From Alphaproteobacteria bacterium HGW-Alphaproteobacteria-3 (GTDB lineage: Bacteria > Pseudomonadota > Alphaproteobacteria > Parvibaculales > Parvibaculaceae), in assembly GCA_002842875.1 (NCBI GenBank), contig PHEF01000030.1, positions 4,208 through 44,659 of the forward strand: DNA of 40,452 bases. Direction: 5' to 3'. Shown here piece after piece: positions 26,621 through 35,642 of the stretch. Each line of letters opens with the position of its first letter. The stretch's first letter is position 1. The notes under the pieces are model-generated. The model saw only the letters and a list, made by a program, of their open reading frames with translations. It was not told where the DNA came from and did not search any database. The translations under genes were made by a program, and so were the position numbers.

Positions 26621-27247
26621 TCAGCCGGTGCGAAGACGCTCCTTCAATACCTTGCCCTGGCGCGTCTTCAAGACCTCGACGATGGCGGCGACCTGCGCGC
26701 GCGCATGATCGAGGCCCTTGTCGCTTTCGACCACGAAGTCGGCGCGGCGGCGCTTTTCCGCGTCGGGCACCTGCTTGGCGTGGATCGCGGCGAATTTCGC
26801 CTCGTCCATGTCGGGCCGCGCCAGCACGCGTGTCTTCTGGATATCGTAGGGAGCGGAGACCACCACCACAACATCGACGCGCGTTTCGCCGCCCGTCTCA
26901 TAGAGTAGTGGAATGTCGAGCACCGCCATCGCGTGGCCTGCTGCCATGTTCTCGCGCAGGAAGTCCATCTGCGCCTCGCCGACAAGGGGATGCACGATTG
27001 CCTCGAGCTTCTTCATCTCGTCGGGCAATCCGATCACGCAGCGCGACAGCGCCTTGCGGTCCACCGCATCGTCCATAATGGCGGCGGGAAAGACCGCGCG
27101 CAGCGGTTCCACCGCCTTGCCGCCTTTTTCGTAGAGCTTGTGAACGGCGGCATCCGCGTCATAGACGGGCACACCGAGATCGCGAAACATCTTCGCCGTT
27201 TCGGATTTTCCCATGCCGATCGAGCCGGTGAGACCGATAAGAAGCAT
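26621..27247 (-). CDS. coaE: Dephospho-CoA kinase
   Basis: CoaE phosphorylates the 3'-hydroxyl of dephospho-CoA, the last step of coenzyme A synthesis. The 208-aa protein has the P-loop G-S-I-G-M-G-K-S (residues 8-15), the Y-D-A-D-A-A-V-H segment near 29, and the [10 protein letters not shown] lid-proximal segment near residue 111. Length is typical. It starts 17 bp after aroE. With coaA at the left end of the window, two CoA-pathway genes are present. Confidence 0.96.
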   Translation of the reverse strand: MLLIGLTGSIGMGKSETAKMFRDLGVPVYDADAAVHKLYEKGGKAVEPLRAVFPAAIMDDAVDRKALSRCVIGLPDEMKKLEAIVHPLVGEAQMDFLRENMAAGHAMAVLDIPLLYETGGETRVDVVVVVSAPYDIQKTRVLARPDMDEAKFAAIHAKQVPDAEKRRRADFVVESDKGLDHARAQVAAIVEVLKTRQGKVLKERLRTG

Positions 27248-27264
27248 TGCGTTCCCCGCTTCCC

Positions 27265-28110
27265 CTATTTCGCCTGGCCGATATCGGCAAGCACGATGTT
27301 CCTCAACTCTTCCGTTACATGCGGGCGGATGCCGAACCAGGCCTCGAAGCCCGGCACCGCCTGATGCAGCAGCATGCCGAGGCCGTCCACCACCTCGTGA
27401 CCGGCAAGCCGCGCGCGGCGGAGCAAGCCCGTTTCGAGCGGCGTATAGACGATGTCGGTGACGACCGCGTCGCGCGGCAGACGCGCGAGATCGAGGCCGA
27501 CGTCGTTTTCGCCCTTCATGCCGAGCGTTGTCGTGTTGACGAGAAGGCCCGCGCCATCGAGCGCGGCTTCCGCTTCGTCCATCGGCCAGGCCTTCGCCCT
27601 TGTCAGGCCGAGATCGCGGATCAGTGCTTCGGCGCGTTCCACGGTGCGATTGACGATGCGGATTTCCGGCGCGCCGTCCTCTTCGAGCGCCAGCGCAATG
27701 GCGCGTGCCGCGCCGCCCGCGCCGAGCATCACCGCCGGGCCCTCGCCGGCGCGCCAGTCCCGCGCGCCCGCTTTCAGGTTGGCGATGAAGCCATAGCCAT
27801 CGGTATTGCGGCCTTCGAGCGCGCCATCCTTCAGCGTGACGATGGTGTTGACTGCCTTGAGGCGCCCGGCCACCGCGTCATGCCGCTCAAGCGCGGCAAA
27901 GGCCGTCTCCTTGTGCGGCACGGTGACATTCGCGCCGATGAAATCGAGGCGGTGCAGATGACGGATCGTCCCGGCCGCGTCTTCCGGCTTCACCGCCAGC
28001 AATTCGTAGCGCGCATCGGGAATGCGGTGCTCCGCGATCCAGTGATTATGGATCAGGGGCGAGCGCGAATGGGCAACGGGCCAGCCAATGACGCAGACGC
28101 GGCGAATCAT
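27265..28110 (-). CDS. aroE: Shikimate dehydrogenase
   Basis: AroE reduces 3-dehydroshikimate to shikimate with NADPH in aromatic amino acid synthesis. The 281-aa protein has the shikimate-binding SRS (residues 15-17), catalytic Lys67 in V-P-H-K-E, Asp104 in R-N-T-D-G, and the nucleotide-binding G-A-G-G-A-A-R-A loop near residue 131. Its start overlaps maf by 4 bp, implying coupling. coaE follows 17 bp later. Confidence 0.97.
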   Translation of the reverse strand: MIRRVCVIGWPVAHSRSPLIHNHWIAEHRIPDARYELLAVKPEDAAGTIRHLHRLDFIGANVTVPHKETAFAALERHDAVAGRLKAVNTIVTLKDGALEGRNTDGYGFIANLKAGARDWRAGEGPAVMLGAGGAARAIALALEEDGAPEIRIVNRTVERAEALIRDLGLTRAKAWPMDEAEAALDGAGLLVNTTTLGMKGENDVGLDLARLPRDAVVTDIVYTPLETGLLRRARLAGHEVVDGLGMLLHQAVPGFEAWFGIRPHVTEELRNIVLADIGQAK

Positions 28111-28733
28111 AAACCCAAAACTCCTTGCCGGCGGAGTTCATCGAGAAGCGGCAGCATGGGCAGCCCCAGAATATCGAAATAGTCGCCCTCGATCTTTTCG
28201 AAAAGCTGCACGCCGGGTCCCTCGAGCTGGTAGCAGCCGACGCTTTTCACCACGCGCTCTCCGGCTTCGTCCAGATAGGCGTCGAGGAATTCCTCGCTGA
28301 AAGCCCTCATGGTCAGCGTCGCGCGCGCGGTCAGGTTCCAGATCGCGGCGCCGTCCTTCACGATGACGAGACCCGAATGAAGAATATGCGGGCGGCCGCG
28401 AAAGGCCAGCAGGTTCGCGCGCGCTTCCGCCATGCTTTTCGGCTTGTCGTATCTGCGGCCTTCGCAGGAAAGGATCTGATCCGCGCCGATGACGAGAGCG
28501 CCTTCGCGTTTTGCCGAGACGGCAATCGCCTTTGCTTCAGCGAGCGCCAGCGCCAGCGCATCCGTCTCCGCCTCGGGGCTCGCATGGTCCCCGGTTTCTC
28601 TGCGGGCGAATCCGGCCTTGAGCGCGTCTTCATCGAGCCGCGAATCCTCCGCCGTGAAGCGCAGCCCCGCTTCCGCGAGGAGCTTCTGCCGGACGGCGCT
28701 GCCGGAGGCGAGAATAAGGGGGGTAGCCGTCAT
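28107..28733 (-). CDS. maf: Maf-family nucleotide pyrophosphatase
   Basis: Maf proteins hydrolyse non-canonical or modified nucleoside triphosphates (dTTP/UTP or m7GTP subtypes), limiting their misincorporation. The 208-aa protein has the N-terminal L-A-S-G-S-x-x-R-x-x-L-L signature (residues 8-19) and the I-G-A-D-Q-I-L segment near residue 81 with the catalytic aspartate. The subtype cannot be fixed by eye. It overlaps aroE by 4 bp and follows PPSR by 6 bp, in the standard alphaproteobacterial origin-flanking order. Confidence 0.93.
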   Translation of the reverse strand: MTATPLILASGSAVRQKLLAEAGLRFTAEDSRLDEDALKAGFARRETGDHASPEAETDALALALAEAKAIAVSAKREGALVIGADQILSCEGRRYDKPKSMAEARANLLAFRGRPHILHSGLVIVKDGAAIWNLTARATLTMRAFSEEFLDAYLDEAGERVVKSVGCYQLEGPGVQLFEKIEGDYFDILGLPMLPLLDELRRQGVLGL

Positions 28734-28739
28734 GATGCC

Positions 28740-29570
28740 TCAGCTCATGCGCTCGCGCTGGCGCTCGTTATAGAGATTGAGCACGGCCGCCGCCGTCTCC
28801 TCGATCGAGCGGCGCGTCACGTCGATCACCGGCCAGCCGTTGCGCGCGAAGAGCTTGCGTGCGAAGGCAATCTCGTCGGCAACGACATCGGGCGCGACGT
28901 AATCCGTGTCCGTGTTCTCGTGCAGCGAAAGAAGCCGGTTCTTGCGGATTTGCACCAGGCGATCGGGGCTTGTCGTCAAACCGACGATGAGCGGCTTGCT
29001 GGCGGTTTCGAGATCGGGGGGCAGGGCGGCGCCCGGCACGATCGGAATATTCGCCGCCTTGATGCCGCGGTTTGCCAGGTAGATGCAGGTCGGCGTCTTC
29101 GAGGTGCGGCTCACGCCGAGCAGGACGATATCCGCCTCGTCGAGATCGCCGGCCGACTGTCCGTCGTCATGTGCCATCGTGTAATTGAGCGCGGCGATGC
29201 GGTCGAAATATTCCGCATCCATGATGTGCTGCGAGCCGGGCTTGTGCGAGCTTTCCTTGCCGAGATATTTCCCCAGCGCCTGCATTGCCGGGTCGAGCAC
29301 CGAGATGCAGGGCGTCTGTATCTCCGCGCAGCGCTTTTCGAGCCGCGCGCGAAGCTCGTCATTGACCATGGTGAACATGACGAGGCCGGGCGCATTCTCG
29401 ATTTCGCCCAACACGCGTTCGAGCTGCTTGGGCCCGCGCACCAGCGCATAGACATGCTCGATCGGCCGCGCATCCTCATATTGCGCGCAGGCCGCGCGCG
29501 CGACCATGTTCAGCGTCTCGCCGGTCGCGTCGGAGACGAGATGAAGATGAAAGACGCGCTTGTTGCTCAT
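28740..29570 (-). CDS. PEP synthase/PPDK regulatory protein (DUF299)
   Basis: PPSR/PDRP proteins are bifunctional kinase-phosphorylases that switch PEP synthetase or pyruvate phosphate dikinase off and on. The 276-aa protein has the N-terminal H-L-V-S-D-A-T-G-E-T segment (residues 9-18) and a P-loop-like G-V-S-R-T-S-K-T-P-T (about 151-160). ATG 29570 is chosen for the family-typical start; ATG 29600 is a possible alternative. Target enzyme not in this window. It forms the left flank of the putative replication origin. Confidence 0.92.
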   Translation of the reverse strand: MSNKRVFHLHLVSDATGETLNMVARAACAQYEDARPIEHVYALVRGPKQLERVLGEIENAPGLVMFTMVNDELRARLEKRCAEIQTPCISVLDPAMQALGKYLGKESSHKPGSQHIMDAEYFDRIAALNYTMAHDDGQSAGDLDEADIVLLGVSRTSKTPTCIYLANRGIKAANIPIVPGAALPPDLETASKPLIVGLTTSPDRLVQIRKNRLLSLHENTDTDYVAPDVVADEIAFARKLFARNGWPVIDVTRRSIEETAAAVLNLYNERQRERMS

Positions 29571-30077
29571 GGCGATGGTCTTGGTCCTGTCCGGAAGCAT
29601 AACGGGCTTTGTGCATATTGGCCTCCGCCCTGTGGAAAGCTGTGATTAACGGGTGTAACAGGTGTCAGGGAAGGAAGCCCTACCCGGTCATACCCGTGCT
29701 TCGAAATACGTCCCCCGTTCCATGAGTCCATGAACAAAGCCCGCGGTTCACTTGCGGAAAACGGGTATGACCGGCGAGTCTCGCCGCTGTGCGCAACTTG
29801 TCCACGCTATTAACGCTTCGCGGGCCGGAGACAATCCACAGGCCAACTATCCGCGTATAAAGGCGCGTCAGTCTGACGGGCTGAAATTTCGCACAGGCTG
29901 TGGCATAGAAGCAGGTGAGGAAACGCAGATCGGCGCGCCGGGTCCGGAACTGTGGAAAAATCCGTATCGGCGTTTGATCCCCGCCATCCACAGGCATCCA
30001 CTCCTATCCACCACTTTCAAGACTCTTCTATAGAATTGGGAAAAGAACCGTTGAGCGACAGAAAGGCTCCCGGAACC
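29571..30077. other. Putative chromosomal replication origin (oriC)
   Basis: This 507-bp gap separates PPSR and hemE, which are transcribed away from each other. In Caulobacter crescentus the origin adjoins hemE, and PPSR, maf, aroE, coaE and dnaQ commonly lie near alphaproteobacterial origins. Seven DnaA-box cores (TCCAC/GTGGA) occur at 29632, 29801, 29835, 29952, 29987, 29997 and 30007, where chance predicts about one. The best is TGTGGAAAA (29951-29959), 8 of 9 to TTATCCACA. Others score 7 of 9: CAATCCACA (29832), CCATCCACA (29984), CTATCCACC (30004), TTGTCCACG (29798) and TGTGGAAAG (29631). An AT-rich patch, CTATAGAATT, follows at 30028-30037 and could be an unwinding element. No gene is seen. 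Confidence 0.7.
29685..29773. repeat. Inverted repeat with 13-bp arms inside the putative origin
   Basis: CGGTCATACCCGT (29685-29697) and ACGGGTATGACCG (29761-29773) are perfect inverted copies flanking 63 bp that contains a smaller palindrome (GTTC-CATG-AGTC-CATG-AAC, from 29717). It could extrude as a cruciform, bind an origin protein dimer, or be an intergenic mosaic repeat. Confidence 0.7.
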
Positions 30078-31118
30078 ATGCTTCCGGAAAAGAAACTGCT
30101 CAGAGCGCTTGCAGGTCTCGAGACGCAAGGCGTACCGCTCTGGATGATGCGCCAGGCAGGACGCTACCTGCCGGAGTATCGCGAGGTGCGCGCCAGGGCC
30201 GGCGGCTTTCTCGATCTTTGCTACACGCCCGAGCTTGCCGAGGAAGTGACGCTGCAGCCGATAAGGCGCTACGGCTTCGATGCGGCGATCCTCTTTTCCG
30301 ACATTCTCGTCGTGCCCGATGCGCTCGGCCAGAAGGTTGCCTTCAAGGAAGGCGAGGGGCCGGTGCTGGAACCGATTTCGGATATGGCCGGGCTCGCGGC
30401 GTTGTCGAGCCCGTCGCGCGTCACGGCGCATCTCAAGCCCGTCTACGAGACGGTGGCGCGGCTGTCGAAGAGCCTTCCCTCAGACGTCACGCTGATCGGT
30501 TTTGCGGGCGCGCCCTGGACGGTCGCGACCTATATGGTCGGCGGCAAGGGCAGTCCCGACCAGGCGGCGGCAAAGCTCTGGGCCTATCGCGCGCCGGACG
30601 AATTCCAGAAGCTGATCGACATTCTGGTCGAGGCGACGGTCGAGCATCTGTCGGCACAGGTCATGGCCGGTGCCGAAGTCATCCAGATCTTCGATACCTG
30701 GGCGGGAAGCCTGCCGGAGCTTGCCTTCGAGCGTTTCGCGCTCCGTCCGATGAAGGCGATCCGCGACCTCATGCAGGCACGCTTTCCGGGCCTGCCGGTG
30801 ATCGCCTTTCCGCGCGGCGCGGGTGCGATGGCGGTGCGCTATTTCAGCGAAACCGGCGTTACGGGGTTGAGCATCGACACGGGCGTCTCGCCCGAATGGG
30901 CTCGCGACGCGCTTCAGGTCCAGGGCTGCGTGCAGGGCAATCTCGATCCGCTGCTGCTGGTGGCGGGCGGGGCGGAGATGCGCGCCCATGCGCTCCACAT
31001 TCTCGAAACGCTGGGCAAGGGGCCCTTCATCTTCAATCTCGGTCATGGCATCGTGCCGCAAACACCGCCTGAACATGTCGCGGAGCTTGTCGAACTCGTG
31101 AAAGCGTGGCGCCCGTGA
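30078..31118 (+). CDS. hemE: Uroporphyrinogen decarboxylase
   Basis: HemE removes four carboxyl groups from uroporphyrinogen III to give coproporphyrinogen III in heme synthesis. The 346-aa barrel has the signature W-M-M-R-Q-A-G-R-Y-L-P-E-Y (residues 22-34, Arg25 and Arg29 binding propionates), catalytic Asp75 in F-S-D-I-L-V, the F-A-G-A-P-W-T-V-A-T-Y motif and the C-terminal F-N-L-G-H-G-I segment. ATG 30078 gives the family start; an upstream TTG at 30051 is possible. The frame stays open back through the origin but is not HemE there. hemH overlaps its end, giving hemE-hemH-hemJ. Confidence 0.97.
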   Translation: MLPEKKLLRALAGLETQGVPLWMMRQAGRYLPEYREVRARAGGFLDLCYTPELAEEVTLQPIRRYGFDAAILFSDILVVPDALGQKVAFKEGEGPVLEPISDMAGLAALSSPSRVTAHLKPVYETVARLSKSLPSDVTLIGFAGAPWTVATYMVGGKGSPDQAAAKLWAYRAPDEFQKLIDILVEATVEHLSAQVMAGAEVIQIFDTWAGSLPELAFERFALRPMKAIRDLMQARFPGLPVIAFPRGAGAMAVRYFSETGVTGLSIDTGVSPEWARDALQVQGCVQGNLDPLLLVAGGAEMRAHALHILETLGKGPFIFNLGHGIVPQTPPEHVAELVELVKAWRP

Positions 31119-32164
31119 CGGCACAAGCGGCGAAAAAAACCGCCATCGTGCTTTTCAACCTTGGCGGTCCGGATGGGCCGGAGGCGGTCGAGCCTTTCCT
31201 TTTCAACCTGTTCAGCGATCCGGCGATCATCGGCGTGCCGCAGCCTTTTCGCTGGCTGATCGCGAAACTCGTCTCCAGGCGCCGTGCTCCCGTGGCAAGG
31301 GATATCTATGCGGAGCTTGGCGGCGGCTCGCCGATCGTGCCGTTGACGCAGGCGCAGGCTGGCGCCCTCGAAGCGGCATTAGCCGGTGGCGAGTCCGAAG
31401 TCCGCTGCTTCCTCGCCATGCGCTATTGGCATCCCTTCGCGCATGAGGCGGCCGCCGCCGCAAAGGCCTGGGGCGCGAGCGAACTCGTGCTTCTGCCGCT
31501 TTATCCGCAATATTCGACGACGACCACCGAGTCCTCGCTTCGCGACTGGGAGAGGGCCGCCGCACGCGCCGGGCTTGCCGTGCCGGCAAGGGTGGTCTGC
31601 TGCTATCCCACCGAAGAGGGTTTTGTCGCCGGTTATACTGCGTTGCTTCGCGCCGCCATCGGCGAAGCGGGGGGCCATGAAGGCTGGCGCGTCCTCTTCT
31701 CGGCTCACGGCCTGCCGAAAAAGGTGATCGATCGGGGCGATCCCTATCAGGCCCAGGTCGAGCAGAGCTGCGCCGCGATCGTCGCGCGGCTCGGGGTGGA
31801 GGGTCTCGACTGGGTGACCTGCTATCAAAGCCGGGTCGGTCCGCTCAAATGGATCGGGCCCTCGACCGACGACGAGGTCCGGCGCGCGGGCAGGGAAGGG
31901 AAATCCCTCATCGTGCTGCCGGTCGCCTTCATTTCGGAACATTCCGAAACGCTCGTCGAACTCGACAAGGAATATGCCCATCTGGCAAAGGAGAGCGGGG
32001 TGCCGGCCTATATCCGCGTGCCCGCGCTCGGCACGGAGCCGCATTTCATCGAGGGGCTTGCCCGCCTCGTGCGTGCGGCGCAGGCAAGCGAAACGATCCT
32101 CTGCCCGGAAGACGCCGCGGGGCATGTCTGCACCAAAGACGCCGATCTCAAGACGATCCGCTGA
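31115..32164 (+). CDS. hemH: Ferrochelatase
   Basis: HemH inserts Fe2+ into protoporphyrin IX, the last step of the classical heme pathway. The 349-aa protein has the N-terminal L-F-N-L-G-G-P-D-G-P segment, the P-L-Y-P-Q-Y-S motif, catalytic His in S-A-H-G-L-P and the E-H-S-E-T-L-V-E-L-D metal path. GTG 31115 is chosen because it overlaps the hemE stop as GTGA; GTG 31106 would add three residues. A C-terminal C-x8-C plus an internal Cys pair could serve an iron-sulfur cluster like that of Caulobacter ferrochelatase, but this is uncertain. Confidence 0.95.
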   Translation: MTAQAAKKTAIVLFNLGGPDGPEAVEPFLFNLFSDPAIIGVPQPFRWLIAKLVSRRRAPVARDIYAELGGGSPIVPLTQAQAGALEAALAGGESEVRCFLAMRYWHPFAHEAAAAAKAWGASELVLLPLYPQYSTTTTESSLRDWERAAARAGLAVPARVVCCYPTEEGFVAGYTALLRAAIGEAGGHEGWRVLFSAHGLPKKVIDRGDPYQAQVEQSCAAIVARLGVEGLDWVTCYQSRVGPLKWIGPSTDDEVRRAGREGKSLIVLPVAFISEHSETLVELDKEYAHLAKESGVPAYIRVPALGTEPHFIEGLARLVRAAQASETILCPEDAAGHVCTKDADLKTIR

Positions 32165-32182
32165 TCAAGGAAAAGAAGAGAG

Positions 32183-32626
32183 ATGGTTTTTCTTGCCGAA
32201 TACTATCTGTGGATCAAGGCGCTCCACATCATCTCGGTGATCTTCTGGATGGCCGGCATGGCCTATCTTCCGCGTCTCTTCGTCTATCACGCCGAATGCG
32301 AGGCGGGTTCCGACAAGTCCGAAACCTTCAAGGTGATGGAGCGGCGGCTGCTCAGGGGGATCGTCAATCCGGCCATGATCGCGACCTTCCTCTTTGGCGG
32401 GCTCATGCTTGCCATCAACCCGTCGCTTTTCTCGGATCACTGGATGCAGGTGAAGCTCGTGCTGATCCTCGTCATGTCCGGCCTTCATGGCCTGTTTTCG
32501 CGCTGGCGCAAGGCCTTCGAGCGCGACGAAAACCGGCGCCCGTCCCGTTTCTACCGCATCGTCAACGAGGCGCCGCCCACCCTCGTCATCTTCATCGTGC
32601 TGCTGGCGGTCGCGAAGCCGTTCTGA
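32183..32626 (+). CDS. hemJ: Protoporphyrinogen IX oxidase HemJ
   Basis: HemJ oxidises protoporphyrinogen IX to protoporphyrin IX in the inner membrane. The 147-aa protein has four hydrophobic helices, His15 in W-I-K-A-L-H-I-I-S-V and Lys91 in Q-V-K-L-V, two residues important in characterised HemJ proteins, and the F-W-M-A-G-M-A-Y-L-P-R-L-F-V-Y-H segment. It begins 18 bp after hemH. Because hemG and hemY are not seen here, this is likely the main oxidase, feeding its product to HemH. Confidence 0.92.
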   Translation: MVFLAEYYLWIKALHIISVIFWMAGMAYLPRLFVYHAECEAGSDKSETFKVMERRLLRGIVNPAMIATFLFGGLMLAINPSLFSDHWMQVKLVLILVMSGLHGLFSRWRKAFERDENRRPSRFYRIVNEAPPTLVIFIVLLAVAKPF

Positions 32627-32656
32627 TCCCAGGGGTGCTCCGCCAACCAATTTCCG

Positions 32657-32685
32657 TTGAAATCGGAACCGGACGGCTTTATATG
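32657..32685 (+). promoter_or_regulatory. Strong sigma-70-type promoter of rho
   Basis: TTGAAA (32657-32662), a 17-bp spacer and TATATG (32680-32685) match consensus well. Transcription would begin near 32692, giving a leader of about 270 nt before the rho start codon. A small inverted repeat (TTCCG/CGGAA) overlaps the -35. Confidence 0.7.
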
Positions 32686-32691
32686 GGTTTT

Positions 32692-32960
32692 AAAGCCGGG
32701 TTCCTTCCGGCGGCCTTCCTACGTTCTCTCCCGGCTTCAAAGCGGTCCTTCCTCACGTCGAAGGGCGTCTTGACGGCCAGAAGACCCCGCACGAGGTTCC
32801 ACAAGGGCAAAAGTCCTGGGTCTTCGCGGCGACGGAAAGAACCTCGAGGCCCGTTTCTCCGGCACATCATCACCCGTTCGCAGACCCGTTCCACCCTCCC
32901 CATTCCGAAAAGATTTCCCCTCCCTCGCGACGAGGCCCGACCCTGACAGAGGGACGGCAA
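32692..32960 (+). promoter_or_regulatory. Long, C-rich and G-poor rho leader
   Basis: The leader's last part is strongly C-rich and G-poor: in 32861-32930 I count 32 C and 10 G in 70 nt, against a genome near 63% GC. This is the composition of a Rho-utilisation (rut) site. Rho is known to terminate its own leader transcript in E. coli, so autoregulation is a natural reading. No clear gene lies here; a frame with ATG at 32683 has its start inside the promoter. Confidence 0.5.
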
Positions 32961-34259
<1,299 letters not shown>

Positions 34260-34361
34260 TCCGGAAAACTGCTATTCTGCCTAGGCGCCCGGCGGCGCGA
34301 TGCGTGTGCCGGGTTGCTTGGAGCGGGCAGAACAGGCGGTTTGTTGACGGCGGGGGCGCGC

Positions 34362-35051
34362 ATGACGATTGGCGAGGGCGGGGGTGATCCGGCGGACAAG
34401 CGGCCGATCTGGGTGCAGCCGCTGATGCAGTGGTCCTCGATTGAGACGGTGAAGGCGCGGCTGGCCGGTCCGATCGATCATGTGCCGGTCGAGATCGGCG
34501 GATTGCCGCTTTCCAATATCGGCCGTCAGCTCGACGCTTGGTGGCTTGAGGCGCGCGGCGACAAGCCGATGCCGACCTCGAGCGAGGTCAGCCTCCGGGC
34601 GCTGGTCGAGCTTCTCCCCTATATCCGTTACCTGAGCTGGGAAGACGAGAAGTCGCTCGTCTTCCGCATCTATGGCAGCGCGCTGGTCGAGGCCAGCGGT
34701 CTCGATTTCACCGGCTACAATGTCTTCGGGCCAGCCGAACATGCCGAAACGGAAATCGACCGGGCGCGGCTTCGCACCCTGCATGAGCAGCCCTGCGGCG
34801 TCGTGATGATCCGCGACGTCTATGCGCGGTCGGGCAAACCCTTTGCCTGCGAATTCATGACGCTGCCGATTGCCGCCGATACCGAGAATGGCGATGGCCG
34901 CGAACGCATCATCGGCACGGTCGTCCCTTGCGAGCAGATTGCCGAATGGAATGTCGATGTCGTGTTCGACCGCATCCAGACGCTGCACCGCGCAAGCTTC
35001 GTCGACACCGGCTTCGGCGTGCCGGCAGCCTCGCGCGGGCTCGGGAAGTAG
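34362..35051 (+). CDS. PAS-family (PAS_5/DUF1457-type) protein
   Basis: A 229-aa soluble protein resembling the alphaproteobacterial PAS_5 family: W-x-E-A-R-G-D-K-P-M-P near residue 67, then L-L-P-Y-I-R-Y-L and a beta-rich PAS-like core with F-R-I-Y-G-S-A-L-V-E-x-x-G. Such proteins probably sense a ligand; no output domain is present, so any signal is passed to a partner. ATG 34362 is chosen over a TTG upstream. It stands alone between rho and parE, whose stop is 1 bp away in convergent orientation. Confidence 0.75.
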   Translation: MTIGEGGGDPADKRPIWVQPLMQWSSIETVKARLAGPIDHVPVEIGGLPLSNIGRQLDAWWLEARGDKPMPTSSEVSLRALVELLPYIRYLSWEDEKSLVFRIYGSALVEASGLDFTGYNVFGPAEHAETEIDRARLRTLHEQPCGVVMIRDVYARSGKPFACEFMTLPIAADTENGDGRERIIGTVVPCEQIAEWNVDVVFDRIQTLHRASFVDTGFGVPAASRGLGK

Positions 35052-35052
35052 T

Positions 35053-35340
35053 TCAATCGAGATTGAAGAGATCGCGCCGACCGTGGACCACACGGACGAT
35101 CTCGATTCCGTCGCCAACGATACGATAGAGAATTAGGTAGGCGTCGACGACGAGGTAGCGCAAACTTGGCCGGATGTCGTCTCGTGCGGGGCCGCTTCGC
35201 GGATGCTCGGCAAGTTTCCGGCAGGCCTCATCGAGGCGGTCGAGCAGCGTGTCCGCCGCACCGGGATCGCCGGTGGCAACGAAGCGCCAGATATCGATCA
35301 GATCGGCACGCGCTTTTTTTGTGCGGTGGATGCGCGCCAT
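35053..35340 (-). CDS. parE: ParE/RelE-family toxin
   Basis: A 95-aa protein of the ParE/RelE toxin superfamily: an N-terminal helical hairpin with K-A-R-A-D-L-I-D-I-W, the L-x-x-x-P-x-x-G-x-x-R-x-D segment (about 44-56) and C-terminal strands Y-L-I-L-Y-R-I-x-x-x-x-I-E-I-V-R-V-V-H-G-R-R-D. ParE toxins inhibit DNA gyrase, while RelE cleaves mRNA; subtype here is favoured as ParE by the partner and the ends. It follows parD by 4 bp and is expected to be held inactive by it. Confidence 0.88.
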   Translation of the reverse strand: MARIHRTKKARADLIDIWRFVATGDPGAADTLLDRLDEACRKLAEHPRSGPARDDIRPSLRYLVVDAYLILYRIVGDGIEIVRVVHGRRDLFNLD

Positions 35341-35344
35341 CCGG

Positions 35345-35578
35345 TCAACGACCGCGTTTGCGGGCGGAGGCCTTGATGTCGTCGATTGTTTCGGCAGGAT
35401 CGGCGCGGCCCGAGTTCAGGCCCTCGTCCCAAAGCTGGCCGAAGAGACGTTTGGTCTTCCACTCCCGCAACGCATCGCGGACGACTTCGCTGGACGAAGC
35501 GTAGTCGCCGCTCTCGACGGCGTCGCCAATCAGCCGCGCATATTCGTCGGTCAGGGAAATGCTTATCTTGGCTGACAT
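35345..35578 (-). CDS. parD: ParD-type antitoxin
   Basis: The 77-aa protein has an N-terminal ribbon-helix-helix (about residues 1-45) with I-S-I-S-L-T-D-E-Y-A as the DNA-binding strand and S-S-S-E-V-V-R-D-A-L-R in the second helix, and a toxin-binding C-terminal helix. It should neutralise ParE and repress its own promoter. ATG 35578 is chosen: an AGGA ribosome-binding site precedes it, and the longer frame runs through the promoter. parD-parE order and 4-bp spacing are typical. Confidence 0.88.
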   Translation of the reverse strand: MSAKISISLTDEYARLIGDAVESGDYASSSEVVRDALREWKTKRLFGQLWDEGLNSGRADPAETIDDIKASARKRGR

Positions 35579-35600
35579 TTGGCGATCCTTTCGGGTGCAT

Positions 35601-35629
35601 ATAGTAGGATTTTTTCCTACCTTTTGCAA
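35601..35629 (-). promoter_or_regulatory. parDE promoter with embedded operator
   Basis: On the minus strand TTGCAA (35624-35629) and TACTAT (35601-35606) are 17 bp apart. GTAGGA (35604-35609) and TCCTAC (35615-35620) form a perfect inverted repeat overlapping the -10, ideal for repression by a ParD dimer. The start of translation is 23 bp downstream. Confidence 0.6.
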
Positions 35630-35642
35630 GCCACTCGCCTCG

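Noticed and set aside
29680..29997. A 105-codon minus-strand frame inside the putative origin
   Set aside because: No ribosome site or known family, and it overlaps the DnaA-box cluster; non-coding is more likely.
29724..30025. GANTC (CcrM methylation) sites in the origin gap
   Set aside because: Only three were found (29724, 29776, 30021), about what chance predicts in 500 bp, so no enrichment is claimed.
32683..32946. An 87-codon Arg-rich frame just before rho, resembling a leader peptide gene
   Set aside because: Its ATG lies inside the predicted -10 element, so the transcript would not contain it, and the residue pattern looks like chance in a C-rich leader.
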